The notes below the pieces were generated by a model. It ran no database searches, was not told the DNA's origin, and worked only from the letters and a program-made list of their open reading frames with translations. From JBKHBQ01 sp046542305 (GTDB lineage Bacteria; Bacteroidota; Bacteroidia; Bacteroidales; 4484-276): a stretch of DNA of 17,023 nucleotides. Positions 1 through 7,300 of this stretch are shown piece by piece. The stretch lies in NCBI GenBank assembly GCA_046542305.1, contig JBKHBQ010000059.1, positions 1 through 17,023 of the forward strand, written 5' to 3'. Position 1 is the stretch's first letter. Each line of letters opens with the position of its first letter. A program made the translations under genes and the position numbers.

Positions 1-892
1 GTGAAACCACCACGTTTTTGTATTCCTGGTTGATTTTCACCACCTTGAATTCCATCACTTTGTCTACGTAAATGTCGTAATCGCGGATGGGTTTCACATC
101 GATCTGCGAACCGGGGAGGAAGGCCTCGATGCCGAATACATCGACAATCAAACCACCTTTGGTGCGGCTCTTCACGTAACCCTTGATCACCTCTTCCTTT
201 TCGTAGGCTTCGTTTACACGCTCCCACGACTTGAGGATACGGGCTTTTTTGTGCGAAAGGATCAGTTGACCGCTTTGGTCTTCCTGGCTTTCCACATATA
301 CTTCGATTTTGTCGCCGACTTTTACCTCGGGATTGTAGCGCAGTTCAGCCCTGGGGATCACACCGTCGGATTTGAAGTTGATGTTTACCACTACTTCGCG
401 GTCGCTAATGTTTTCGATGGTTCCTTCCACCACCTCATGTTCTGCGATCGAGCTGAATGTTTTATTGTAAAGCTCTTCAAGCTTGTCGCGTTCTCCTTTG
501 CTGTAACCGTCCTGTTTTTTACCTACGGCATCCCAGTCGAAATCTTCCGGTTTTTCCGGTTTGGGGGCTGCCACTTCGGTTTCTTTGCTTTTAACATCCA
601 CGGTCTGCTCTTGGGGGCGCTCGATGGTTTCTTTCACCAGCTTATCCGTGGCAGTCTGCGGTGTTTCTTCAGTTTCTTCCTGTGTAGCTTTCTCAGCAGG
701 AGTTTCTGCTTTTTCCTCTGCCGGTGTTTCTTCGGCTTTGGTTTCGGCTGCTTCTTCTTTCTTTTCGGCAGCGGTTTCTTCGGCAGGCTGTTGCTGTGTT
801 TCTTCTTTTTTCTCTACCTCAGGTTTTTGCTCTTCAGCAGGTTGGGATTGGTTTTCGGGCTCCTGATTGACTTTTTCTTTTTCGTCTGACAT
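1..892 (-). CDS. rpsA: 30S ribosomal protein S1, N-terminal part (cut by window edge)
   Basis: This is the start of ribosomal protein S1, which binds mRNA on the small ribosomal subunit. The frame opens with ATG at 890-892 and runs without a stop through the left edge, giving 297 residues. Residues 153-215 form one S1 (OB-fold) repeat, with the typical pattern of a VxG start, a DGVIPRAEL segment and a final LILSHKKA. Residues 235-297 start a second repeat (IKGYVKSRTKGGLIVDVFG, then AFLPGSQ). The remaining repeats must lie outside the window. Before the repeats sits a low-complexity extension of about 110 residues rich in Glu, Lys, Ala, Pro and Thr. Bacteroidota S1 proteins often have acidic N-termini, but this one looks long. 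No Shine-Dalgarno precedes the ATG. A promoter-like TACTTTTG box lies about 115 bases upstream. The identification is firm; the partial status is due only to the window edge. Confidence 0.93.
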   Translation of the reverse strand, partial: MSDEKEKVNQEPENQSQPAEEQKPEVEKKEETQQQPAEETAAEKKEEAAETKAEETPAEEKAETPAEKATQEETEETPQTATDKLVKETIERPQEQTVDVKSKETEVAAPKPEKPEDFDWDAVGKKQDGYSKGERDKLEELYNKTFSSIAEHEVVEGTIENISDREVVVNINFKSDGVIPRAELRYNPEVKVGDKIEVYVESQEDQSGQLILSHKKARILKSWERVNEAYEKEEVIKGYVKSRTKGGLIVDVFGIEAFLPGSQIDVKPIRDYDIYVDKVMEFKVVKINQEYKNVVVS

Positions 893-1071
893 TCAGAAAT
901 TCGTTGTGGGCGCCGCCTGATCACCCGGGTTATAAATTAATATTTCATTATTTGCAAATGCATGATTTTTAGGCGATAAAATCACCATCCACAAATTCAG
1001 GGGTGCAAAAGTAGGGAAATTATTTTACATAGAATAATCCTGTGGCTTAATTTTCAGGTTTTTTTAAGTGA
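893..1071 (-). promoter_or_regulatory. rpsA leader and promoter region (-7 box at 1006-1013)
   Basis: On the minus strand, 1013-1006 reads TACTTTTG followed by CACC. It fits the Bacteroidota -7 consensus TAnnTTTG exactly. I see no good -33 TTG at the expected 19-21 base spacing. Transcription from here would leave a leader of roughly 105 bases before rpsA. The part nearest the gene is GC-rich and contains short palindromes (CCCGGG, TGATCA, GGCGCC) that could fold, for instance GGGTG with CGCCC. Ribosomal protein leaders often carry autoregulatory folds, but I recognise no named motif here. There is no clear terminator for pyrD in the interval. Confidence 0.5.
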
Positions 1072-2112
1072 TCAGCGATTGATTTTCCGGCGCAGATGGC
1101 GGTTTATTTTCTTTGCAATAAACGGGCCTTCATAAATAAATCCTGTATACACCTGAATAAGGTCGGCCCCGGCCTCCAGTTTTTCGCTGGCATCCTCCGG
1201 GGTAAATATTCCCCCGACGCCGATAATTGGAAAGGCTTTGCCGGATTTTTCGCTAAGATACCTGATCACTTCGGTCGAGCGGTATTTAACGGGCTTGCCG
1301 CTTAATCCGCCGTTGCCGATCCTTCTGATCCTCTCGCCCGGGGTTTGCAGGTTGGTACGTGTGATGGTGGTATTAGCGGCCACCACGCCGGCAATGCTGG
1401 TATGCTTTACGATGTCGATTACTTCATCGAGCTGTGCATTGTTCAGGTCGGGCGATATTTTAAGCATTACGGGTTTGGGCTTTGGTTTGGAAAGGTTGAT
1501 TTGCTGAAGCCTGCCCAGGATCTGCATCAGGTGATCCTGATCCTGGAGTTCGTGCAGGTCGGTGATGTTGGGACAGCTTACATTTACCACGAAATAATCA
1601 ACGTGATCGAAAAGCTTCTCAAAGCATATTACATAGTCGTTTAGCGCCTTTTCGTTTGGTGTAGCCGTATTTTTCCCGATATTGCCGCCGATCACAATGT
1701 TGGTGTGGCGCTTTTTCAGGTTTTTTACTGCCTCGTCCACACCTATATTATTAAAGCCCATCCGGTTGATCATGGCCTGATCTTTGGGAAGTCTGAAAAG
1801 CCGCGGTTTAGGATTTCCCGGTTGTGGTTCGGGGGTGATGGTTCCGATTTCCACAAAACCGAATCCCAGGTTGGCCAGGTCGTTGTACATCGAAGCCTGC
1901 TTGTCGAAGCCTGCTGCGATTCCTACCGGATTTTTGAACTTCAGGCCGAACACCTCCCGCTCAAGGCTTTTATCCTGAACGGAAAACATTGCCTTGGATA
2001 AGGCACTGCTCGCCGGCAGCCTGTAAAACGCATTCAGGCCGCCTGCCACAATATGGTGGATGGTTTCGGGCTGAAACCTGAAAAACAGCGGCCTGAATAT
2101 CGGTTTGTACAT
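1072..2112 (-). CDS. pyrD: Dihydroorotate dehydrogenase (quinone), class 2
   Basis: The product oxidises dihydroorotate to orotate in pyrimidine synthesis. It uses FMN and passes electrons to membrane quinone. The 346 residues match the class 2 family in length. An N-terminal segment (residues 1-45) resembles the hydrophobic/amphipathic membrane-binding part. The FMN-site signature NPVGIAAGFDK is at 61-71, followed by EIGTITPEPQPGNPKPR. The catalytic base is Ser179 in NVSCPN; class 1 enzymes have Cys at this position. NTT at 247-249, NGGLSGKP at 267-274 and GVGGI at 298-302 complete the phosphate and FMN binding regions. The ATG overlaps the stop of the upstream DUF5606 gene by one base (TAATG), so the two are probably translated together from the promoter near 2610. 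No Shine-Dalgarno is apparent. Confidence 0.95.
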   Translation of the reverse strand: MYKPIFRPLFFRFQPETIHHIVAGGLNAFYRLPASSALSKAMFSVQDKSLEREVFGLKFKNPVGIAAGFDKQASMYNDLANLGFGFVEIGTITPEPQPGNPKPRLFRLPKDQAMINRMGFNNIGVDEAVKNLKKRHTNIVIGGNIGKNTATPNEKALNDYVICFEKLFDHVDYFVVNVSCPNITDLHELQDQDHLMQILGRLQQINLSKPKPKPVMLKISPDLNNAQLDEVIDIVKHTSIAGVVAANTTITRTNLQTPGERIRRIGNGGLSGKPVKYRSTEVIRYLSEKSGKAFPIIGVGGIFTPEDASEKLEAGADLIQVYTGFIYEGPFIAKKINRHLRRKINR

Positions 2113-2585
2113 TAAGCTTTGTTTTCTTCTGATCCGCTATCCTGTGGCTCTTGCTTTTCAGTGGCTCCGGTTTCGCTTTGTTCCCCTTCGGCTTCCTGTT
2201 CAGTGAAGTCCAGCATATCGTGGGCTACCAGAATATTGTACCACTGCACCAGCTTTTTGATGTCGGAAGTATACACACGTTCTTTGTCGTAATTCGGCAG
2301 CACCTCCTCCATAAAGGATTTTAGCGCCTCACCGTCGGATTTGGCATCGAGCACCTGTTTGCCGTCGTATTTTTCGTAGATCTTTTTTAAAACATCTTCC
2401 AGCGGCACATCTTCTTCGGTGGTAAAAATGCTGATCTCTGCCAGGGAACTGATGCGCTCGTGTGCAAAGGCCGGAAATCGCTTTCCGTCTTCTATCGATT
2501 CCACAATCACGCCGGTTTTGGACTGGGCTACGTTTTTGTAAAGCCCCGGTTTTCCTGAAATTGCAAGTATGTTGCTTAAATCCAT
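2112..2585 (-). CDS. DUF5606 domain-containing protein
   Basis: This is a small Bacteroidota-restricted protein of unknown function. The first 75 residues carry the family's conserved pattern: an ILAISGKPGLYK start, GVIVESIEDGKR at 25-36, AFAHERISSL at 39-48 and a TEEDVPLEDVLKKIYEK stretch at 56-72. Residues 77-125 are predicted helical (SFMEEVLPNYDKERVY, then IKKLVQWYNIL). The last 30 residues are a Glu/Gln/Ser-rich tail, probably disordered. There is no signal peptide or membrane segment, so the protein should be cytosolic. Its stop codon overlaps the pyrD start by one base, which points to an operon; whether it acts in pyrimidine metabolism cannot be told from the sequence. The ATG is supported by the conserved N-terminus and by a TATTTTTG box about 20 bases upstream. 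The family assignment comes from recalled sequence pattern. Confidence 0.85.
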   Translation of the reverse strand: MDLSNILAISGKPGLYKNVAQSKTGVIVESIEDGKRFPAFAHERISSLAEISIFTTEEDVPLEDVLKKIYEKYDGKQVLDAKSDGEALKSFMEEVLPNYDKERVYTSDIKKLVQWYNILVAHDMLDFTEQEAEGEQSETGATEKQEPQDSGSEENKA

Positions 2586-2606
2586 ATTTCTCGGTTATTT
2601 TTTTTG

Positions 2607-2614
2607 CAAAAATA
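2607..2614 (-). promoter_or_regulatory. Promoter -7 box for the DUF5606-pyrD operon
   Basis: The minus strand reads TATTTTTG followed by C, an exact TAnnTTTG match. It lies 22 bases before the ATG, so the leader would be about 15 bases. No convincing -33 element was seen. The whole 78-base gap between purB and this operon is AT-rich. It holds no strong terminator, so read-through from purB is possible. Confidence 0.45.
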
Positions 2615-2663
2615 GCAAATATCAATTATCGGTTTTTGCTGCTGAATTTTTCTGGAATTCTTT

Positions 2664-4022
2664 TCAATCAAAAGGCTGCATGCCAATATAGTTGTGCGGT
2701 GATATTTTTTTCAGTTCATCCTTTACTTTTGGCGAAACGTCCAGTTGATTGATGAAATCCTGAATGGACTTGCGCGTGATCTTTTCGCCGGTGCGGGTGA
2801 GCGCTTTCAGGGCTTCGTAGGGATTGGGGTAGCCTTCGCGGCGCAGAATAGTCTGGATGGCTTCGGCCACCACCGCCCAGTTTTCCTCGAGTTCCTGTTT
2901 TAATTTGCTTTCATTCAGAACAATTTTATTGAGCCCCTTTAGCAGTGATTTGTACGCGATCATAGAGTGCGCCACCGGCACCCCCACATTCCGGCTTACG
3001 GTGGAATCGGTAAGGTCGCGCTGTAACCTTGAAACGGGGAGCTTTGCCGACAGGTGTTCGAAAATGACATTGGCAATGCCGAGGTTGCCTTCGGAGTTTT
3101 CGAAATCGATGGGGTTCACCTTGTGCGGCATGGCCGATGAACCGACCTCGCCTTCCTTGATTTTCTGCCTGAAATATTCCATGGAAATGTACGACCACAT
3201 GTCGCGGTTGAGGTCGATCAGGATGGTGTTGATGCGTTTGATCCCGTCGAAAAAGGCAGCCATGTCGTCGTAGTGCTCGATTTGGGTGGTTACGTACTGA
3301 CGCTCCAGGCCGAGTTTACTCATCAGAAACCCATTGGCGAAATCGGGCCAGTCGATATCGGGATAGGCCACATGATGTGCGTTGAAGTTTCCGGTGGCCC
3401 CGCCGAACTTGGCAGTGAATGGAACCGCCCGGATCAGGTTTAGCTGTTGTTCCAACCGGTCGGCAAATACATATATTTCCTTGCCGAGTGTGGTGGGCGA
3501 TGCCGGTTGTCCATGTGTTTTTGCAAGCATCGGAATGGCTTTCCACTGATCGCTCAGGCGGAACAATTTATCCTGAATGGCATCGATCAGCGGTGTGATT
3601 TCGTTGCGCCAGGCCTGTTTCAGCGAAAGCGGAACCGCCGTGTTGTTGATGTCCTGCGAGGTGAGCCCGAAGTGAATGAATTCGCGGTACTTTTCCAGCC
3701 CCATCGCGTCGAACTTTTCCTTGAGGAAGTATTCCACCGCCTTTACATCGTGGTTGGTGGTTTTTTCGAATTCCTTTACCCTTACGGCATCCTGTTCTTT
3801 AAAATTCAGGTAAATATCGCGCAACTGCGGAACCAATGCGTAATCGAAGTGGTTGAGTTGAGGCAGCGGAATTTCGCACAGGCTGATAAAATACTCCACT
3901 TCCACCTGTATGCGGTATTTAATGAGCGCAGCCTCCGAAAAGTATGCCTTCAGTTGGTCGATCTTATTTCTGTATCTTCCGTCCACCGGGCTTACTGCCC
4001 ACAATTCTGCATGTTGTTCCAT
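2664..4022 (-). CDS. purB: Adenylosuccinate lyase
   Basis: The product is a cytosolic tetrameric lyase of the fumarase/aspartase superfamily. It catalyses two purine steps that release fumarate: SAICAR to AICAR, and adenylosuccinate to AMP. The 452 residues match the E. coli-type enzyme in length. The N-terminal LWAVSPVDGRYRNK (7-20) is typical. The catalytic His region is TKTHGQPASPTTLGKE-like, with His170. The superfamily signature SSAMPHKVNPIDFEN spans 295-309 and contains the catalytic serine loop. TSQDINNT at 121-128 is another conserved substrate-binding stretch. The ATG at 4020-4022 fits the normal start of the family. The gene looks monocistronic: it is 78 bases upstream of the DUF5606 operon and downstream of a barrel-gene remnant. 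All key residues are present. Confidence 0.96.
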   Translation of the reverse strand: MEQHAELWAVSPVDGRYRNKIDQLKAYFSEAALIKYRIQVEVEYFISLCEIPLPQLNHFDYALVPQLRDIYLNFKEQDAVRVKEFEKTTNHDVKAVEYFLKEKFDAMGLEKYREFIHFGLTSQDINNTAVPLSLKQAWRNEITPLIDAIQDKLFRLSDQWKAIPMLAKTHGQPASPTTLGKEIYVFADRLEQQLNLIRAVPFTAKFGGATGNFNAHHVAYPDIDWPDFANGFLMSKLGLERQYVTTQIEHYDDMAAFFDGIKRINTILIDLNRDMWSYISMEYFRQKIKEGEVGSSAMPHKVNPIDFENSEGNLGIANVIFEHLSAKLPVSRLQRDLTDSTVSRNVGVPVAHSMIAYKSLLKGLNKIVLNESKLKQELEENWAVVAEAIQTILRREGYPNPYEALKALTRTGEKITRKSIQDFINQLDVSPKVKDELKKISPHNYIGMQPFD

Positions 4023-4048
4023 GTCCTTCGCATTTTGAAATGATTCTG

Positions 4049-4055
4049 CAAATTA
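4049..4055 (-). promoter_or_regulatory. Possible purB promoter -7 box
   Basis: The minus strand reads TACGTAATTTGCAG in the 64-base gap upstream of purB. TAATTTGC resembles TAnnTTTG but is one base short, so the match is imperfect. It lies 27 bases before the ATG. It is the only promoter-like sequence seen in the gap. Confidence 0.3.
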
Positions 4056-4086
4056 CGTATTTATGTTGCAAAAAACAGGCTAATAA

Positions 4087-4383
4087 TTACTGCCGTTTAA
4101 AAATTTCTGTTTTGTACCCTTTGAAATCTATTTTAAGCCCAACCATATACACATTAAAATCGTTTTTACCTTCGGCGCTGATGCTGTTGTCGAATTTGAA
4201 TTCGCCATAAGCTGAAATTTGAGGTGTAAAAATATGTTCAACCCCCAGCGCAAAATAAGATAGGCGGAAATCTTCGGTGATATGTTTTTCGTCGGTAGCC
4301 GGGAGCTGATAATTGAATCCGCCGTAAACATTCAGGTGGCGGAACCAAACAAAAAAGGCTGCCCGAACTGAGCAGCCTTTTTC
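4087..4383 (-). pseudogene. C-terminal remnant of an outer-membrane beta-barrel gene
   Basis: The minus strand is open for 98 codons between a TAG at 4384-4386 and a TAA at 4087-4089, with no ATG or GTG in the first three quarters. From about 4350 downward the translation looks like the end of a small outer-membrane barrel: FRHLNVYGGFNYQLPA, then FALGVEHIFTPQISAYGEFK, and near the end YMVGLKIDFKGYKTEIF. Polar and hydrophobic residues alternate, with aromatic girdles and turn-like gaps. The upstream end of the open frame runs into the terminator hairpin of the large secreted-protein gene, so no start, promoter or signal peptide is possible there. I read it as the 3' end of a gene whose front was lost by deletion or rearrangement. 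The specific barrel family is not recognised. It is too short to be a complete barrel. Confidence 0.6.
4351..4382 (-). terminator. Terminator of the large T9SS gene (works on both strands)
   Basis: GGCTGC (4357-4362) pairs with GCAGCC (4372-4377) around a 9-base loop, and the flanking A and T runs extend the stem. On the minus strand the hairpin is followed by TTTTTTG. It lies 18 bases past the stop of the 1607-codon gene. The plus strand also ends in a T run, so the hairpin is symmetrical. It shares the AGGCTG/CAGCCTTTTT pattern with the terminator at 10758-10795. Confidence 0.8.
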
Positions 4384-4399
4384 CTATGGATGAACAATC

Positions 4400-7300
4400 T
4401 TATTGTTTCACCAGCCGTCTGGTGATGATCTTTTCCTGACCGGAAATTTCAATAAAATACACACCTGATTGCAGGGTGCCAATATCCAGGGTGTTTTCTC
4501 CTGAAACAAGATCGCTGCTCATCATGAGCTGTCCCTGGGTATTGTAGATTGTAGCTTTTGCCGCGAAATTGCCCGGAAGGACAATATTCAGCATGTCGCT
4601 GGCGGGATTGGGATAAATATCCAGTCCCGGAAGTTCGTTGGCTGCAAGCCCGGTAGAACCTTCCCTTAAGGCTTTGATGCCCGACAGCCCGTGGGTGCTG
4701 TATCTGCCATTGTGATGCGGGAGTTCGGTGTCGAAACTTGCTGTCATTTCCTTTTCGGCCGAATTACCGGCGCCCGTCACCCTGAAGTGGATCAGGTTGC
4801 CTTCCTTCATGCCATCGGTTTCGGGAGTGGTTTCATCGTCACCATAAACGATCAGCGGCAGGTTTTCCTGTGTGGATTTGATCCGGGTCATTCCCACACA
4901 ATTTCCGTCGGCATCGAAAGCGCCGATCACATCTCCGGCACTGAAATCCTGAAGCGCTTCAGCGTAGATGGAGAAGATATGCGAAACGCCGGTATTCAAC
5001 GGGTCGTTCCAGATTTCAGTAGGATTAACGAATTCATGTTTCGGCATTCTTGCAATGCGGTCGGGCGTGGCATCCGATTGCGGAAAGATGAAGGTATGCT
5101 CTTCTGATAGCATCACCAGATAGGCGAGGCCCGGATAAAGTATGTTGAGTGTATAGATGCCGCCCTGCGGCCAGTAGATTTCACCATTGTAAAGGTTATA
5201 GGCAAAAATCAGCGGAGCATCGTTGAACATATCATAGGCCGACACCGGTTCCATCGACAGGATCGGGATGAAATGCGTTCCTGCCTGAATAGTCACGTTG
5301 TTTTGTGCCACAGGCTCGCCAAACATACAATTATTGGCGATAGAGGTCATTTTCACTTTATATCCTTTGAAGGTATCCCAGTTGAGGATGGTGTTGATTC
5401 CCAGGTCGGGCCAGAAAATGCCGTTTTCCGAGAGCATGACCACCAGGTTGCCGAAGTACGGGTTGTTGATCAGGGGCTGCATCAGGTTAACCAGCGTGGG
5501 GTCCACCGGAATCATATAGGATGAAACGCCGCCCCATCCTTCGTAGAACTCCATGCACTGTGCCTCGTCGGGAGCCACAACGGAAATATATTCCGACTTG
5601 TGTTCCATCAGGCTCTGCCCGAGTTTTTCAACATACATGGTTACAGAATAATCGCCGGGCGTATCATAATATACTTCAGGATAGCGCTCGTTGGAATAGG
5701 ACGGGGTTCCGCCGGGGAATTCCCAGTGTACGCTGTAGAGTTGACTGCCGTCGACCAGCGGATGGAACGAAATATTGTCGTAAGGATTGGCCACGGGCTT
5801 GTCGGCTACAAAATCAGCTTCCACATCCGTGAGGGCATAAAGCTCCCAGCCTCCCTGCGGATGCAGGTTCATGGCATTGGCCGTGCCGAGATAAAGTTTA
5901 TCTCCGGTGGTAGCCATGGTGCGGATACCGTAGTTCCTCGGATTGCCCACGCCATTTAGGGTGACGGGCATCGCCACACTGTTGCTGCCTGAAATCCGCC
6001 ATACATCGGCCCCTTCGAAAGGTACAGGGATGTGGAACAGCGGAATATCCTCCAGGGTGATTTCTCCTTTTCCGTCGAGGTATTCTTCAACAAGTCCTTC
6101 AAGAAAAGCGGGCACCAGTGATCCGATCAGGTAGCTCCAGTCCATGGTTCCGATAAATAATTGTTCATCGAAAATTTTCATGGTCCAGGTGTAGTTGTTG
6201 AAGGCGGATCCAAAACCTGCTGGACCATATTGCGGTACCAGTCCGGAGGCATTCGGAACCATTTGCCAGCCGGTCATCGGGCTGTAGGCGCTTACATATT
6301 CCTCGCCATAGAGCAGTTCGATTTCTTCATTGACTTCCCCAAGGTTATCTGCCCTGAAAATACTTATTGCACGATGGCCATAGAGTATGGCGTTGATAAT
6401 GTCGGTTTCGTCAGGAGAGATATTAAAGTCTTCGAAATATACCTTCAGGTGTGCGAGTGAAGCCATGAAAGGCACATGCATGGTTCCCCAGTAAAGTTTG
6501 CCGTCGAGCGATTCGATAGCGCCGCCGGCCATCATCCGCGCCATCACCGGATCCACTTCGTAATCCGACGATTCCCACAGCACGTCCCATTGGAAGCGGT
6601 TAGCAGTTGTAAGTCCTCCGCTGGGGATGACAGGGCTGTACCACACGCTGGGCAATCCACCGTTGGGGCTTCCCAGTTCGCCGCCGCCGGGCCAGCAGGA
6701 GGTTACGAGCCTGCCTTCGTGATAGGTGAATTCGGCAGGAGCCGCATCTATTTCACCTACTACCTCAAACTGGAAGGGATTGGCAATGGTGCCGGTCCAT
6801 TTTAGGATGTAGCCGTATTGCGAGCCTGAAATCCCGGTGTAGGACTGCCCGTCGATGGTAATCCATTTCCTGATGTTGTTCACCGGGTCGCCTTCGATGT
6901 TTTTGATCTGGTGCGATCCGAGGAATTCACCAGTGTTGTTGTTGTATGCAAGGAAATTCACGCCGAAATCAGTGGCAATATTCGATCCTGCAAGAATCAC
7001 CAGATCGCCGATGGTACCTGCCGACCGCAACCCGAGCGTGGATTGCAACTCAGGGGCATCAACAAATGACGGCGTATGCTCGGTGCGGGTCTGTGTGGTT
7101 TCGTCCCAGCGGAAAACCCGTGCCGGCCGCCAGTCGCCGATAATGTCGGGCAATGGCGGGCTGAACTGGCTCAGTCCGAATTCGGCTGCCCACGAGTCGG
7201 TTTGATGCGGTTCGGGCATTTGCAGGTAGGCGCCCATCACCAATTGCAATACATTAGGCCCTGTGCCTATCCAGATGTTGTCTTCTGCAGCGGTCATTCC

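Noticed and set aside
251..889. Plus-strand frame of 212 codons, rich in Phe, Leu and Cys
   Set aside because: It is the mirror of the Glu/Lys-rich front of rpsA. GAA and AAA codons read in reverse give TTC and TTT, which explains the Phe-rich sequence.
2586..2663. Possible purB terminator: AGCAAA and TTTGCT around an AT-rich loop
   Set aside because: The stem is only six weak pairs and overlaps the promoter box of the next operon; not convincing.
4128..4331. Minus-strand 67-codon frame with an ATG near the barrel remnant
   Set aside because: It overlaps the barrel-like reading in another frame and has no barrel, signal or domain features; the startless frame is much more protein-like.
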